From Candidatus Baldrarchaeota archaeon (GTDB lineage: Archaea; Asgardarchaeota; Baldrarchaeia; Baldrarchaeales; DXJG01): 64,000 nt of DNA. A program made the translations under genes and the position numbers. Below, piece by piece: positions 1 through 9,102 of the stretch (positions are counted from its first letter, which is position 1; each line of letters begins with the position of its first letter). The stretch spans positions 124,001-188,000 of the forward strand of contig DXJG01000004.1 in the NCBI GenBank assembly GCA_019056805.1, in the 5' to 3' direction. Below the pieces are notes generated by a model that did not search any database, was not told the DNA's origin, and worked only from the letters and a program-made list of their open reading frames with translations.

Positions 1-1225
1 CCTGCTTCATGCTATGTGAAAAAATTTGGTGAAGTAATTGTTTCAATTCGTTGTTTCTGAAGAAAACAAGCCAATTCATATCCCAAATTCCTGAAACCTT
101 ATGTAAATTAACATAATTTACAGTACAAGATTTCAAAGTCTCTTCATTTGGAATTCTTCCAAAACACAGTTTTGAAAGACCCTTTATGTTTCTTGTTTTG
201 TTTAAGCAGATAAATGCTGTTTCATGAAATTTATCTTCTTCTTTTATGCACACGGTTATTAGTTCTTTGAATCCGCTGTCCGTGGAGAATGCTGTTTCAG
301 AACTAGATTCTATCATTCCAAGTACTTTGTATTTCTCTTTAAGCAATTTCTTTATACTTTCGCCTGAAGTTGTATAGAAGGTGGATGCAGGAAGCACAGA
401 AACAAGTAATCCATGATCATTAAGGAAATAATCCATGAGGAAAAGAGATATTAATTGCAAGTTTAATTGTCCTCGAATAACATATTTTTTATATCTTAAC
501 TTCTTTACGAGTTCTTTAAGGAATTTTCTATATTTTTCATCTAAGGTTTCCCATCTGGTGAATGGAGGATTTGTAAGGATAATATCTGCTTTTCTCATCT
601 CTCGTGTTTTTTCATCATAAGGAGAGTTTGACATTTCTTGCATATATGCTAATTGAAAAAAGTCGCCAACAATGATCCTAATTCTCCTGACGTCTCCTTT
701 CATAAGGTATAGTAAGGATGCATAGGCTGCTAATGCTGCAAGAGGGTGAGGTTCAACTCCCAAAATCATAGAAAAATGTTTACGCCCTACTTTTTCAATT
801 GTTTTCGACAAAGTTAGACCTGAACCAAGGAAAAAATCTGCAAGGACTATTTTATCCTTCGGATATTTTTCTAGGAACAGTGCAGTAGATTCAGCCATGA
901 CATCTAGCCCTATATCCTTTGTATAATACGCTGCCAACCTTTTTCTTTCAAATGGTGTAAAAATTTTTTGAACATCTCTCTGTAAACCATACACATAATT
1001 TTGATCAATAGAAGAATGTTTATCCACATTTCTCCAGAGGAATTCCCTTTCTTTCTCGTTTAATTCAAAAAAATTAACCCCTATCAAACCCTCAAATCTA
1101 TTAACGTTATCTTCTCCAAGAGTTTTTCTAATAACAGCTAATGATGATGTAAGTATCTTAAATGCTTCCTTTGCATCATTTATATGCTTTATTCGAAGTT
1201 TATCTAAGATAGCATTGACATTCAT
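1..1225 (-). CDS. N6-adenine DNA methyltransferase (partial, C-terminus beyond window)
   Basis: The frame is open on the minus strand from an ATG at 1225 to the window edge, about 408 codons, so only the N-terminal part is visible. Around residue 127 it reads ADFFLGSGLT, a motif I (SAM-binding) of the D-x-F-x-G-S-G type. Around residue 217 it reads ADIILTNPPF, the NPPF catalytic motif IV of N6-adenine methylases. An N-terminal region of about 125 residues precedes the catalytic domain, as in gamma-class or restriction-associated enzymes. It would methylate adenine in DNA, either alone or with a restriction or specificity subunit. No partner lies upstream (the next gene is divergent), so any partner must be outside the window. 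The family is clear; specificity cannot be told. Confidence 0.85.
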   Translation of the reverse strand, partial: MNVNAILDKLRIKHINDAKEAFKILTSSLAVIRKTLGEDNVNRFEGLIGVNFFELNEKEREFLWRNVDKHSSIDQNYVYGLQRDVQKIFTPFERKRLAAYYTKDIGLDVMAESTALFLEKYPKDKIVLADFFLGSGLTLSKTIEKVGRKHFSMILGVEPHPLAALAAYASLLYLMKGDVRRIRIIVGDFFQLAYMQEMSNSPYDEKTREMRKADIILTNPPFTRWETLDEKYRKFLKELVKKLRYKKYVIRGQLNLQLISLFLMDYFLNDHGLLVSVLPASTFYTTSGESIKKLLKEKYKVLGMIESSSETAFSTDSGFKELITVCIKEEDKFHETAFICLNKTRNIKGLSKLCFGRIPNEETLKSCTVNYVNLHKVSGIWDMNWLVFFRNNELKQLLHQIFSHSMKQ

Positions 1226-1397
1226 CTTGACCGCCAATTTCCATAGAATTTGCTAGTATAACAATGCTTATTATATCTCCATAACATATAATGTGTACTA
1301 TTGAGCATCTTGTTGCTTTATGGAAGGACTACCCTTTCATGCTTTTAATGCTACAAAATGTTAGATGATTTAACTCGATCATGTTGAGGGGTGAAAC

Positions 1398-1877
1398 ATG
1401 CCTTTTACTCCTTTCCATTGGGGACCTGCGTTATTAATAGGTCTTCTTTTCTTCTGCTTTTTTGATCTCTTTTCTCTCTTAATTTCAAGTGTTATTGTTG
1501 ATATTGAACCCTTTTATAATCTGTATAGACCAGGTGTAAGATTACATGGGTTTTTACACACCTATCTTGGGGCAACTTTACTTAGTATACCTCTATCTAT
1601 AATTCTATATCTGGGTAGAGATTACACGAGAAAACTACTAGAAATCTTTAAATTGAAGCAGAAAAGTTCATTTAAGAAAATTTTATTCACAAATATCTTC
1701 GGAACATATTTTCATATTTTTCTAGATTCCTTCCTTTATACAGATATTAGACCATTCTTCCCCCTGCAAACTAACCCCTTACTGTACACGATTTCTTCTT
1801 CAGCAATATACATGTTTTGCACAGTTTGCTTTCCTCTCGCATTATTCACATATCTATACAGAATCTGGAAATTGTGA
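1398..1877 (+). CDS. YdjM-like membrane-bound metal-dependent hydrolase family protein
   Basis: A 159-residue multi-pass membrane protein. It opens with MPFTPFHWGP, then has DIEPF near residue 37 and HGFLHTYLG near residue 51. These conserved His and Asp motifs between membrane segments are typical of the archaeal branch of the YdjM/LexA-binding family (PF04307-like), predicted to be zinc-dependent membrane hydrolases. Another HIFLDSFLY motif lies near residue 107. A GAGGGGTGA ribosome site lies 3 bases before the ATG. It is followed 20 bases later by a Yip1-like membrane gene on the same strand, so the two are probably cotranscribed. The substrate is unknown. Confidence 0.65.
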   Translation: MPFTPFHWGPALLIGLLFFCFFDLFSLLISSVIVDIEPFYNLYRPGVRLHGFLHTYLGATLLSIPLSIILYLGRDYTRKLLEIFKLKQKSSFKKILFTNIFGTYFHIFLDSFLYTDIRPFFPLQTNPLLYTISSSAIYMFCTVCFPLALFTYLYRIWKL

Positions 1878-1897
1878 ACATCTACGAGGTGAATAAA

Positions 1898-2479
1898 TTG
1901 AAGAAGTTAATTTACATGATAAAAGATCCCGTAAACTTTTTCGAGAATGTTAAAGGTGAAAATTGGAAGCCCGCTCTGACATTTTTTTCCAAAATTACCT
2001 TAATCATATCAATTTTAACTCCCATCGTAAATTTTCTAGGAATTAAGAGCACAGACTACTCTTCATCTTACCAAGCTCAAATTTTAGCTTACAAAATAGT
2101 GAAAGAATATTTAATACCAAAATACGGAGCCCTAGCATATTTAATTGAACCGTTTCTAATCATAGGTCTTGCTTATATGTTATTATTCTCTATGACCATC
2201 TTTTTCCACATTTTATACAGGTTAATGGGTGGTAAAGGAACGATTTTGAGCACGTGGAAAGCTCTCTGCTATGGTATTGGCCCATGTATATTCGGAGGCT
2301 TTTTACCATACATTTCTCTATTCGCTGCTTTCTACTCCCTACTTCTACAACTCTACATAGGCCCCAAAATCTTACATGAAATCGAAGAATCAAAAATGAT
2401 ATTGTTTCTTGCTGCAGTACTTGCATTGACATTTATTGAAATGTTTCTAACAGATACAACTATCAGTTTCTTGAAATAA
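1898..2479 (+). CDS. Yip1-domain-like integral membrane protein
   Basis: About 193 residues with around five hydrophobic segments. The N-terminal text MIKDPVNFFENVKGENWKPA followed by membrane helices is the usual layout of archaeal Yip1-domain proteins, where a short amphipathic 'DP..FF' segment precedes the membrane domain. The start is taken as TTG 1898 because GAGGTG lies at 1886-1891 with six bases between. An upstream ATG at 1817 would overlap the preceding gene by 61 bases and has no such site. Yip1 proteins in eukaryotes act in membrane traffic; the archaeal role is not known. It probably forms an operon with the preceding YdjM-like gene. Confidence 0.6.
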   Translation: MKKLIYMIKDPVNFFENVKGENWKPALTFFSKITLIISILTPIVNFLGIKSTDYSSSYQAQILAYKIVKEYLIPKYGALAYLIEPFLIIGLAYMLLFSMTIFFHILYRLMGGKGTILSTWKALCYGIGPCIFGGFLPYISLFAAFYSLLLQLYIGPKILHEIEESKMILFLAAVLALTFIEMFLTDTTISFLK

Positions 2480-2498
2480 TTCTTTTAGATTTAGGCAA

Positions 2499-2867
2499 CT
2501 ATTTTTTGAAGAAAATTTCCAAGGTTTTGTGCGGTTTTCTTGGCGGCCCATGACTAAGTAACCATTCCTTCACTTTTTCTGGTGTTTTCAGCTCCTTTAA
2601 AATTTTAATGGCTTCATCATACAATTTATCTAGTTTTTCTACAACTTCCTGCGGATAACTTTGGAAGGGTAGTATTGCGTGACGAGCATAATTTAAAGAT
2701 TTAATTGCACGATCAATCGTAATTTTTCCTTGTGCAAAGTGGCTTAAAACATCCTCAACCTTGTAAAAAGCTTCCCTAGGAGATTTACTAAACTGTCTTC
2801 CACCAGTTATCGGAGGAGGATTAGGATTAAACCTCAAATTTTCAACCGTTAACTCAAATCTTCCCAA
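2499..2867 (-). CDS. Hypothetical protein, 122 aa, mainly helical
   Basis: I do not recognise this gene. It is a soluble, Lys/Pro-rich protein with an N-terminal disordered NPNPPPITGG stretch, then predicted helices (about residues 30-70 and 75-105) and a basic C-terminus. Start is TTG 2867 with GAGGAG five bases upstream. It converges with the Yip1-like gene, the two stops being about 20 bases apart. The helical layout could suggest a small helical-bundle or HEPN-like fold, but no catalytic R-x4-6-H motif is evident, so no function is proposed. Confidence 0.6.
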   Translation of the reverse strand: MGRFELTVENLRFNPNPPPITGGRQFSKSPREAFYKVEDVLSHFAQGKITIDRAIKSLNYARHAILPFQSYPQEVVEKLDKLYDEAIKILKELKTPEKVKEWLLSHGPPRKPHKTLEIFFKK

Positions 2868-3070
2868 ATTGCTCCTCGACGGTGACTTAAGATCTATTTT
2901 ACATTCCCTCCCACGTATTATAATTTAACTTTAAGTCTCAGTTGCACTTGAGTATCTTATTTATTCAGCAAATTCTAGGAAAACTTCATACTATTTAAGA
3001 TTTAAAAGCTAATAAACTTCACAAACTTTTTGAAGTCATAAATTATATAACCGTTTAACATCGACTTTAA

Positions 3071-4021
3071 CTACTCCACTTCAAGCGATGATCCGCATTT
3101 GGGACAGAATCTTACATCGGGCGGTATTTGTGCTCTACAATAAGGACAGAATTTATAGGTAACTATTGTAGGTTTTTCAACTTCATTTTCCTCTCGAGTT
3201 TCGATGCGCGGTATTGATGGTTGTGGAACAGTGACTGGTACTATTTGTATCCTTGCGATTGGCAACTTTTTTTCTAATAGTAGATATTGATAAATTCTCT
3301 TCACGTACTTATAGTGGAAAAATTTTACGTATATGACTGTTGTTATATAAATGGGGGCGGATGCTATTGCCAAGGTCAATATAGGGAATAATAAGGCAAC
3401 ACCAGCTCCAAAACTCGTATATAACACAGATATTAAGCCTAATAAGGCACTTATACCAGCAATACTTCGAAGATAGAGTAAAACATGTTCGCCAACACGC
3501 ATCACTTTGTTAGTCTTCCTATCATATTCAATCCACTTACTGTCGAGAAGAGCCCATAAAAATGTAATCGGACAAACGTAAACGGGAGAAAAAAACGCTG
3601 AAAGAGACAAATTTATTAGCTGATCCCAACTTTGAATGTTCTGGAACTTAAGAACATATTGTAAAATCCCGAACATAAGAAGTACTGGTAAAAACGATTT
3701 ATTTATACCTTCGTCTAATAAAGCCTCTTTCCATCCGACTTTTTCGGGAATTCTCCCTTCCGCTAAAAAGGTTCCACTTTCAGCTTCAACATGTTCCCTT
3801 GACTTTGGAACAATAATTCGTAATAGTTTAAACCATACTTTAAATACTCTTCTGGACGACGCAAAAGATCCTGCTAGTACCCAAACCAAAATCCCTAAGC
3901 TTGTGGCAATAAATAAATACAATCTTAATGATGTATAAATATAGACGAAGATTACAACAACGAGAAGAAGAGCCCATAAAACCTTCAGTAATTTCATTAT
4001 ACCCAAAATCATCAACTCCAT
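3071..4021 (-). CDS. Multi-pass membrane protein with C-terminal zinc ribbon
   Basis: A 316-residue protein. Two hydrophobic segments lie at about residues 8-50, further segments at about 110-130, 145-160, 180-235, then a Pro-rich linker and a C-terminal zinc ribbon CPYCRAQIPPDVRFCPKC with two C-x2-C knuckles. The ribbon faces the cytosol if the usual topology holds. Many archaeal proteins of unknown role carry this membrane-plus-ribbon design. A TATA-like box at 4051-4060 sits about 30 bases before the ATG, implying a very short leader. A second protein of the same design lies at 53292-53774. Function unknown. Confidence 0.6.
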   Translation of the reverse strand: MELMILGIMKLLKVLWALLLVVVIFVYIYTSLRLYLFIATSLGILVWVLAGSFASSRRVFKVWFKLLRIIVPKSREHVEAESGTFLAEGRIPEKVGWKEALLDEGINKSFLPVLLMFGILQYVLKFQNIQSWDQLINLSLSAFFSPVYVCPITFLWALLDSKWIEYDRKTNKVMRVGEHVLLYLRSIAGISALLGLISVLYTSFGAGVALLFPILTLAIASAPIYITTVIYVKFFHYKYVKRIYQYLLLEKKLPIARIQIVPVTVPQPSIPRIETREENEVEKPTIVTYKFCPYCRAQIPPDVRFCPKCGSSLEVE

Positions 4022-4050
4022 TTAATATAACTAAAGTTTTTTATTGATAT

Positions 4051-4060
4051 TTTATATAAA
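4051..4060 (-). promoter_or_regulatory. TATA-like promoter element
   Basis: TTTATATAAA on the minus strand, centred about 34 bases upstream of the ATG at 4021. At the usual archaeal TATA-to-start distance this puts transcription start only a few bases before the start codon, so the mRNA would be nearly leaderless. Confidence 0.5.
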
Positions 4061-4226
4061 ATTTTTTAGCTTAGAAGGTACTCAAAGCACGTTTATTGTT
4101 ATTTTTTGAGTCATAATGTTACCATAAACGAATCTAACAGAATTTCTTAAATATTTTAATTTTAAACGATAGTTTTAATAACTAGAATATATACTAATAT
4201 TTTCAGTTTTTAAGGTAGGTTTTAGA

Positions 4227-5639
4227 ATGGTTGCCATTATGAGTATTTCTCCTCCAATTGAAATTGTGGATATACTGAAAAATGGAGGGCAATTATTTTT
4301 AATAAAGGGAGAAGCAGGAACAGGAAAAACGACACTTGCTATGGAAATCATACGAACAGTCGAAGAAATAGGAGGGCGTGGTTTTTACTTATCCACACGT
4401 ATTCCCGCGGAGAAAGTTTTTTCACAATTCCCATGGCTAAAAGATTTAAACATCGAAAGCAGAATCATAGATGCTAGAAAAACACTTCTACCGAAAGTTG
4501 ACAAATTCTATATTGAATTCTTGAATTCGCACGACTTTCTAAAAGTTGTTTTTTCAAAAGTTTCTCAAGAAGTAAAGAAACCCTTAGTAGTTGTAATAGA
4601 CAGCATTGATGCATTAAAAGCAGATCTCGATATTTCACCTGAAGATTTTACAATTGAAAAAATGATGATTGAAATTACAGAAAGAACAGGCACAAATATG
4701 GTTTTTATCTCAGAGGGAACAAAAGAAACAAAACTAGATTACATTGTAGATAACATAATTATTCTTAGAAAGAAATACATAAATGGTAGAACTATTCGAT
4801 TTTTAGAATTAGAAAAAATGCGAAAAAAAGAAATTAGAAGACCAATCATAGTATTTTCAATAAAAGACTCAAGATTTATACATTTCAGTTCAAAAGTCCT
4901 TGAGTATCCAACTAAAACATTGAACATAGACCTATCAGCAAAAATAGAAACCCACATACCGACTTCCATCGAAGAACTCGATAAAATACTTGGCGGAGGC
5001 TTTGAAAAGGGAAGTGTAAACATCATAGAGGTAGGAATAGGAGTGGGAAGAGATTACCGATGGATATCTGCACCCCCTGTACTAAACCTTCTTTTAAGAA
5101 AAAGACCCGCTTTCTTTATACCCTCAGAAGGACATTCTCCCGCAACGGTGAGAAAATGGTTCGAGCCAATAATTGGCGAAGAACTTTACAAAAAGTACGT
5201 TCATGTATTTCAATTTTCAACTACAAAAAATAACCCAGATAAAAATGTACATACAATTAGTTGGGCAGATTCTGTCACAGATTACCAAGTTATTAGAGAA
5301 ACTACATCTAAAATTCTTGATGAAATTGGTACTGAGGAATTTTTCTTTTATGTTGGAGCTGATACCTTGGAACATCTATATGGAGAGAAAGATCTTAGAA
5401 GAATAATTGGACGATTAGCAAAAGATGCAAAAGACGCCAATGGCGTTTTCCTAATAATTGTGAAAACAGGTCAAAAAATATTAGATGGTCTTGACCATTT
5501 AGCGTCAACCTATTTTAAAATGGAAAACTTTGCAGGAATTACATTATTCTACGGACTACTACCCACAACAGGTATATATTCCCTAACAATTGAAGAAACT
5601 AAAGATAAAATAACTCCAAAACTAGTTCCACTAGAATAA
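4227..5639 (+). CDS. RecA-superfamily ATPase (KaiC/GvpD-like), two tandem domains
   Basis: A 470-residue protein with two RecA-like units. The first has an intact Walker A GEAGTGKTT (residues 28-36) and Walker B LVVVID (120-125). The second starts near residue 245 with THIPTSIEELDKILGGGFEKG, a typical KaiC-family entry, but its P-loop position reads VGIGVGRDY, without the GK[ST] core, so it probably does not bind ATP normally. The overall plan resembles the KaiC/GvpD/RAD55 group of archaeal regulatory ATPases, which act as signalling or assembly switches. The ribosome site AAGGTAGG precedes ATG 4227. It is isolated between convergent or distant genes, so context gives no partner. Confidence 0.75.
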   Translation: MVAIMSISPPIEIVDILKNGGQLFLIKGEAGTGKTTLAMEIIRTVEEIGGRGFYLSTRIPAEKVFSQFPWLKDLNIESRIIDARKTLLPKVDKFYIEFLNSHDFLKVVFSKVSQEVKKPLVVVIDSIDALKADLDISPEDFTIEKMMIEITERTGTNMVFISEGTKETKLDYIVDNIIILRKKYINGRTIRFLELEKMRKKEIRRPIIVFSIKDSRFIHFSSKVLEYPTKTLNIDLSAKIETHIPTSIEELDKILGGGFEKGSVNIIEVGIGVGRDYRWISAPPVLNLLLRKRPAFFIPSEGHSPATVRKWFEPIIGEELYKKYVHVFQFSTTKNNPDKNVHTISWADSVTDYQVIRETTSKILDEIGTEEFFFYVGADTLEHLYGEKDLRRIIGRLAKDAKDANGVFLIIVKTGQKILDGLDHLASTYFKMENFAGITLFYGLLPTTGIYSLTIEETKDKITPKLVPLE

Positions 5640-5875
5640 ATAAATTACTATGAACTCTAAATTCATTATTACATTTATCTCAACATTTTGAACTATGAAA
5701 TATGTAATATATTGTAATAGATATAAATCTCCTCAACATGTCCGACGATCGATAAAGCAACGAGATAATGTCCTCCTTCGTGTATAATCTCCACTAAAAT
5801 TTTATCGACAAAAAAGAACAATTAACCATACATACATTAGAAACTTTTTAGAGAAATTCAAGATTTTTCAACAAC

Positions 5876-6112
5876 TTATTTTGATAACATAGTTTTTGAA
5901 GTTAAAACTAGAAGAAGACTATAGACAACAATGAAAACTAGGAATAATACAGCTATATTTGTCCAAACAGTAAGTCCAATAAGTAGTCTCTTAATTTCTG
6001 GAACTTCCGGGATCCATATCCTCTTTGAACCCCAAACATAAGCGGAAAAAACCCAAGCTATAATCGCTACAACAACAGAAAACACAACAATTACTAATCG
6101 TTCCTTTATCAT
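5876..6112 (-). CDS. Small two-helix membrane protein, 78 aa
   Basis: Two hydrophobic helices (about residues 6-28 and 45-72) are separated by a short charged loop containing WGSKRIWIPEVPEIKR. GGGAGA lies upstream of the ATG at 6112. It lies 152 bases downstream of the surface-protein gene on the opposite-reading map but on the same strand, so the two might be cotranscribed. I do not recognise the family. Confidence 0.5.
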   Translation of the reverse strand: MIKERLVIVVFSVVVAIIAWVFSAYVWGSKRIWIPEVPEIKRLLIGLTVWTNIAVLFLVFIVVYSLLLVLTSKTMLSK

Positions 6113-6264
6113 ATCTATGTCTCCCTTAATTTCCTTAACCTATAAAGCACAAGTTAATGAAGTATTTTCAATTATTTAGCTTTATTGTGTATTCTAAAAC
6201 ACAAACATCATAAAAATAGTTTCTACAAGATGAAATCGGAAAAAATAAAAATGAAATGTTGTGT

Positions 6265-7812
6265 TTATGTTTTTCTACGTTTCAGTACTAGGTACGAAGC
6301 AACCACTATTACTATGATCAATGCTATTCCGATAATCGGATAGTAGCTAGCAAGTCCTTCAGGTGCTTCTTCAGCGGAGGTAACAAGTGTCCATAGAGAT
6401 GTGTGCGTTGTGACAACAACTGCATAGTATTCACCATTCTCCACGACAACTGTGGTAGATACGACATTCCATGTTCCAGTTGATTCATCGTAGTACGCAA
6501 TCTTTACCTCTTCTGGTGGTATGCCTTCAGGAATCTTTATTTTGATTGTTAATTCTCCGCTAACTTCCTCCGAATCGATGTCTAAGACGACCTCTGTTGC
6601 GAGTATTAAATCTTCTGGTAATTTATCTAAAATGTCCTGTACATCGCTTGCGTTGTGTACTCTTGAGACTAAAGTTATATTTCCTTCCGCTTCTATTTTA
6701 ATTACTACCTTTCCTTCTTTCTCTATCTCCAGTTTTCCATTTTCCAAGTTTACTAGTACACATTCATTAACAGAAACCCGTCTTGTTTCTCTAACAGCAT
6801 CTACTATTCTTTCAACAGCTGGACCATGTAATCTCTCTTTCATCGCAGTTAACTCTTCCTCCGTGTATTCTCCTTCTTCAGCCTCAAGTATCGATCTAAC
6901 GATGACTTTTAATGAGAACTCTTGTCCATCTAAGTATGATACAAAGTCTTCAAAGCTTTCCCTTGCCATCGTAGTTCCAATGAATGAACAGAAGTCTATT
7001 GTCGTACTAGGAGTCACAAACATAGCTTCATGAATTCCAAAGTATGTCTTCAATGGTTCACTTTCTGTTTCAATGTAACTTAGCACCGTGGGTAAAAGTC
7101 CTCCTCTATCACCCCAAATACCACTTAGCAACTCTATTGCAACGCCAACCTTCACATCAACTACATCTGAGGTAGTTACATTGTACCATGTAACTGGTGA
7201 GTCACCGTATTGTTGCAGAATAACTCCTAATTGCTGTTCAATGAGTGCCTTTATAGTACCATTTGCATTGTCTGTAACATGAATATAGACAGTGCCGTTG
7301 AGATATCTGAATACTTGAATAACGCCATTCTCGGTAGCTTCTCCACATACCTCTTTTGACTCCTTCATAAGTTCCATCATTTTACTGCGATCTTTTACAA
7401 GATCCTTCATATCGTCTGGTGTCATTCCCTGCACGGTTGTTTCGTCGCTGAAATTACCAAGACCCCATTCACCCTCTTGATGTCTTTCCATGAATGTCGC
7501 CATATCCATCAATGCATAGTGAATCGTATAACTGGTGAAGTTATCAGTTCTCCTGTAGAAGAGACCTGCAAACACTGCTTGCGATTCTAGCGGCCTTGGT
7601 TGAGTAAAGGTGCTCATGTTCACTAATGTTCCATCAACAATCAACGTTTCGTCTGTGACTGCCACTGCACGAAGAGTAGCAATCTTTTTTGATACTTCCA
7701 TTTGTCCTACTTTGTATTCATTGACTCCATATCCACTGAGAGCAACAGTTGATGGTATTACTAACATAAGAACCATTGCAACCGCTATCGCCGTGTACAA
7801 CATTTTTCTCAC
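6265..7812 (-). CDS. Secreted, membrane-anchored cell-surface protein
   Basis: From a GTG at 7812 this is 515 residues: an N-terminal signal segment (RKMLYTAIAVAMVLMLVIPS), a long extracellular region, and a C-terminal membrane helix followed by KRRKT (stop-transfer). The extracellular part is rich in Thr, Val and Glu. Its last 120 residues before the helix look like the beta domain seen in archaeal S-layer-associated proteins (EVKIAYYDESTGTWNVV). The start was moved 41 codons inside the longest frame because GAGGTG lies at 7818-7823 and a TATA-like box at 7854-7862 would start transcription near 7831. Role unknown; probably surface layer or adhesion. Confidence 0.65.
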   Translation of the reverse strand: MRKMLYTAIAVAMVLMLVIPSTVALSGYGVNEYKVGQMEVSKKIATLRAVAVTDETLIVDGTLVNMSTFTQPRPLESQAVFAGLFYRRTDNFTSYTIHYALMDMATFMERHQEGEWGLGNFSDETTVQGMTPDDMKDLVKDRSKMMELMKESKEVCGEATENGVIQVFRYLNGTVYIHVTDNANGTIKALIEQQLGVILQQYGDSPVTWYNVTTSDVVDVKVGVAIELLSGIWGDRGGLLPTVLSYIETESEPLKTYFGIHEAMFVTPSTTIDFCSFIGTTMARESFEDFVSYLDGQEFSLKVIVRSILEAEEGEYTEEELTAMKERLHGPAVERIVDAVRETRRVSVNECVLVNLENGKLEIEKEGKVVIKIEAEGNITLVSRVHNASDVQDILDKLPEDLILATEVVLDIDSEEVSGELTIKIKIPEGIPPEEVKIAYYDESTGTWNVVSTTVVVENGEYYAVVVTTHTSLWTLVTSAEEAPEGLASYYPIIGIALIIVIVVASYLVLKRRKT

Positions 7813-8290
7813 ATTAACACCTCTATAAGTGTACTCATAATTCATATTTTTTCTATATATAATGAAATATGGCTCCAAATATAAACATTTAGTTAAAAAT
7901 TTCTTTAGTCGCCCCTCCACAAGTATCGAGGCCAAACTCGGAGAAATTCGAGGTCATAAACATCGACACAAAATACAATTCACAATATATCTATCTGTTC
8001 AACAATCTAAAATAATTCCCCCTTGATATTGATTTTCACAAAAACACTTTTCTAAATGTAAATTTCACTGTTTTTCCAATAGTTTATAATCAAAATTTAC
8101 AAGATCTTGCTAAATGGTACGTATGCTTTTGATAAAATCAATAGAAATATACTAAGTAATTATAAAAGGAAAAGTGAGACGATTATGTGGGGGAACTAGA
8201 CGGGTTTATGGATAATTTAACTTACCTATATCTTTAAATAATTTTTATTAATGCAGTTTCGATGATAAACAGACATTTACGTGATTAATT
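7813..8290. other. Intergenic region between divergent genes
   Basis: 478 bases of very AT-rich DNA. It holds the promoter of the surface-protein gene on the minus strand and a TATA-like TTTAAATAAT near 8233-8243 for the methyltransferase gene on the plus strand. I found no RNA gene, repeat or plausible small coding frame with a ribosome site. Confidence 0.5.
7854..7862 (-). promoter_or_regulatory. TATA-like box of the surface-protein gene
   Basis: TTATATATA on the minus strand, about 45 bases before the GTG at 7812. With the ribosome site GAGGTG at 7818-7823 this gives a leader of roughly 20 bases. It rules out the longer upstream starts in the same frame. Confidence 0.5.
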
Positions 8291-9037
8291 ATGAATGGTG
8301 ACTGGGTACAAAAACTCTTTGTCGAATCGAGTGAATTGTTTTTACAAATAATGAATGAAAAATGGAGTACTGCTGAAACTGAAGCTAATGCCATAGCCAA
8401 ACTCCTAAGAAAATATGGTTTAAAAAACGGTAAGATATTAGACTTAATGTGCGGCAACGGTCGAATCTCGATAAATCTAGCAAAACTTGGCTACAAAGTA
8501 ATTGGAATTGATTTATCTTCTATGTATATCGAGGATGCTGAAAAAAGAGCTAAAGAACATGGTGTAGAAGAAAATGTAAAATTCTTTGCTGGAGATGTAA
8601 GAGAGCTAGATAAAGTAGTCAAAGATGAAGGAAAATTCGACGCTGTTATAAATATTTGGACTTCCCTAGGCTACTATGACGACGATACAGACCAATTAAT
8701 ATTTAGCAAAGCTAGGAAACTAACAAAAAGAGGAGGCATTTTAATTATAGCGAATTGCGCATCTAGAGATCTTCTAATAAAAACATTTCAACCAAAAATT
8801 TGGGAAAAGATTGGAAAGTTTATAATTCTCCATGAATCTGAATTTAATTATCAATCATCAAAGCTAAAAAGCACCTGGAGTGTCTTTAAACAAGAAAATA
8901 ATAACTTAAAATTCCTCAAAAAACTTGAAATCAACCTTAGACTATACAGTATACATGAACTCGTCACAATTCTAAAGAAAGCAGGCTGGGAAACCATAGA
9001 AGCATACAAAAACATAATAACCTTGGGAGCCCTTTGA
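8291..9037 (+). CDS. Class I SAM-dependent methyltransferase
   Basis: A 248-residue Rossmann-fold methyltransferase. Motif I is KILDLMCGNGRISINLAKLG (near residues 48-67), followed by the acidic motif II VIGIDLSSMYI and a motif IV-like region FDAVINIWTSLGYY, with the aromatic acceptor-site residues typical of small-molecule methyltransferases. The C-terminal half is a beta-rich substrate domain. It is transcribed alone and converges with the next gene, so the substrate cannot be inferred. Confidence 0.8.
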   Translation: MNGDWVQKLFVESSELFLQIMNEKWSTAETEANAIAKLLRKYGLKNGKILDLMCGNGRISINLAKLGYKVIGIDLSSMYIEDAEKRAKEHGVEENVKFFAGDVRELDKVVKDEGKFDAVINIWTSLGYYDDDTDQLIFSKARKLTKRGGILIIANCASRDLLIKTFQPKIWEKIGKFIILHESEFNYQSSKLKSTWSVFKQENNNLKFLKKLEINLRLYSIHELVTILKKAGWETIEAYKNIITLGAL

Positions 9038-9102
9038 CCCTCAAAGACCAATTAACATCGTAGCAAAAGCAACATGACACATAAGAGAATATTAATCAAA
9101 GT

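Noticed and set aside
6521..7033. 170-codon frame on the plus strand inside the surface-protein gene
   Set aside because: Ser/Thr-rich low-complexity translation typical of the antisense of a real gene, without promoter or ribosome site.
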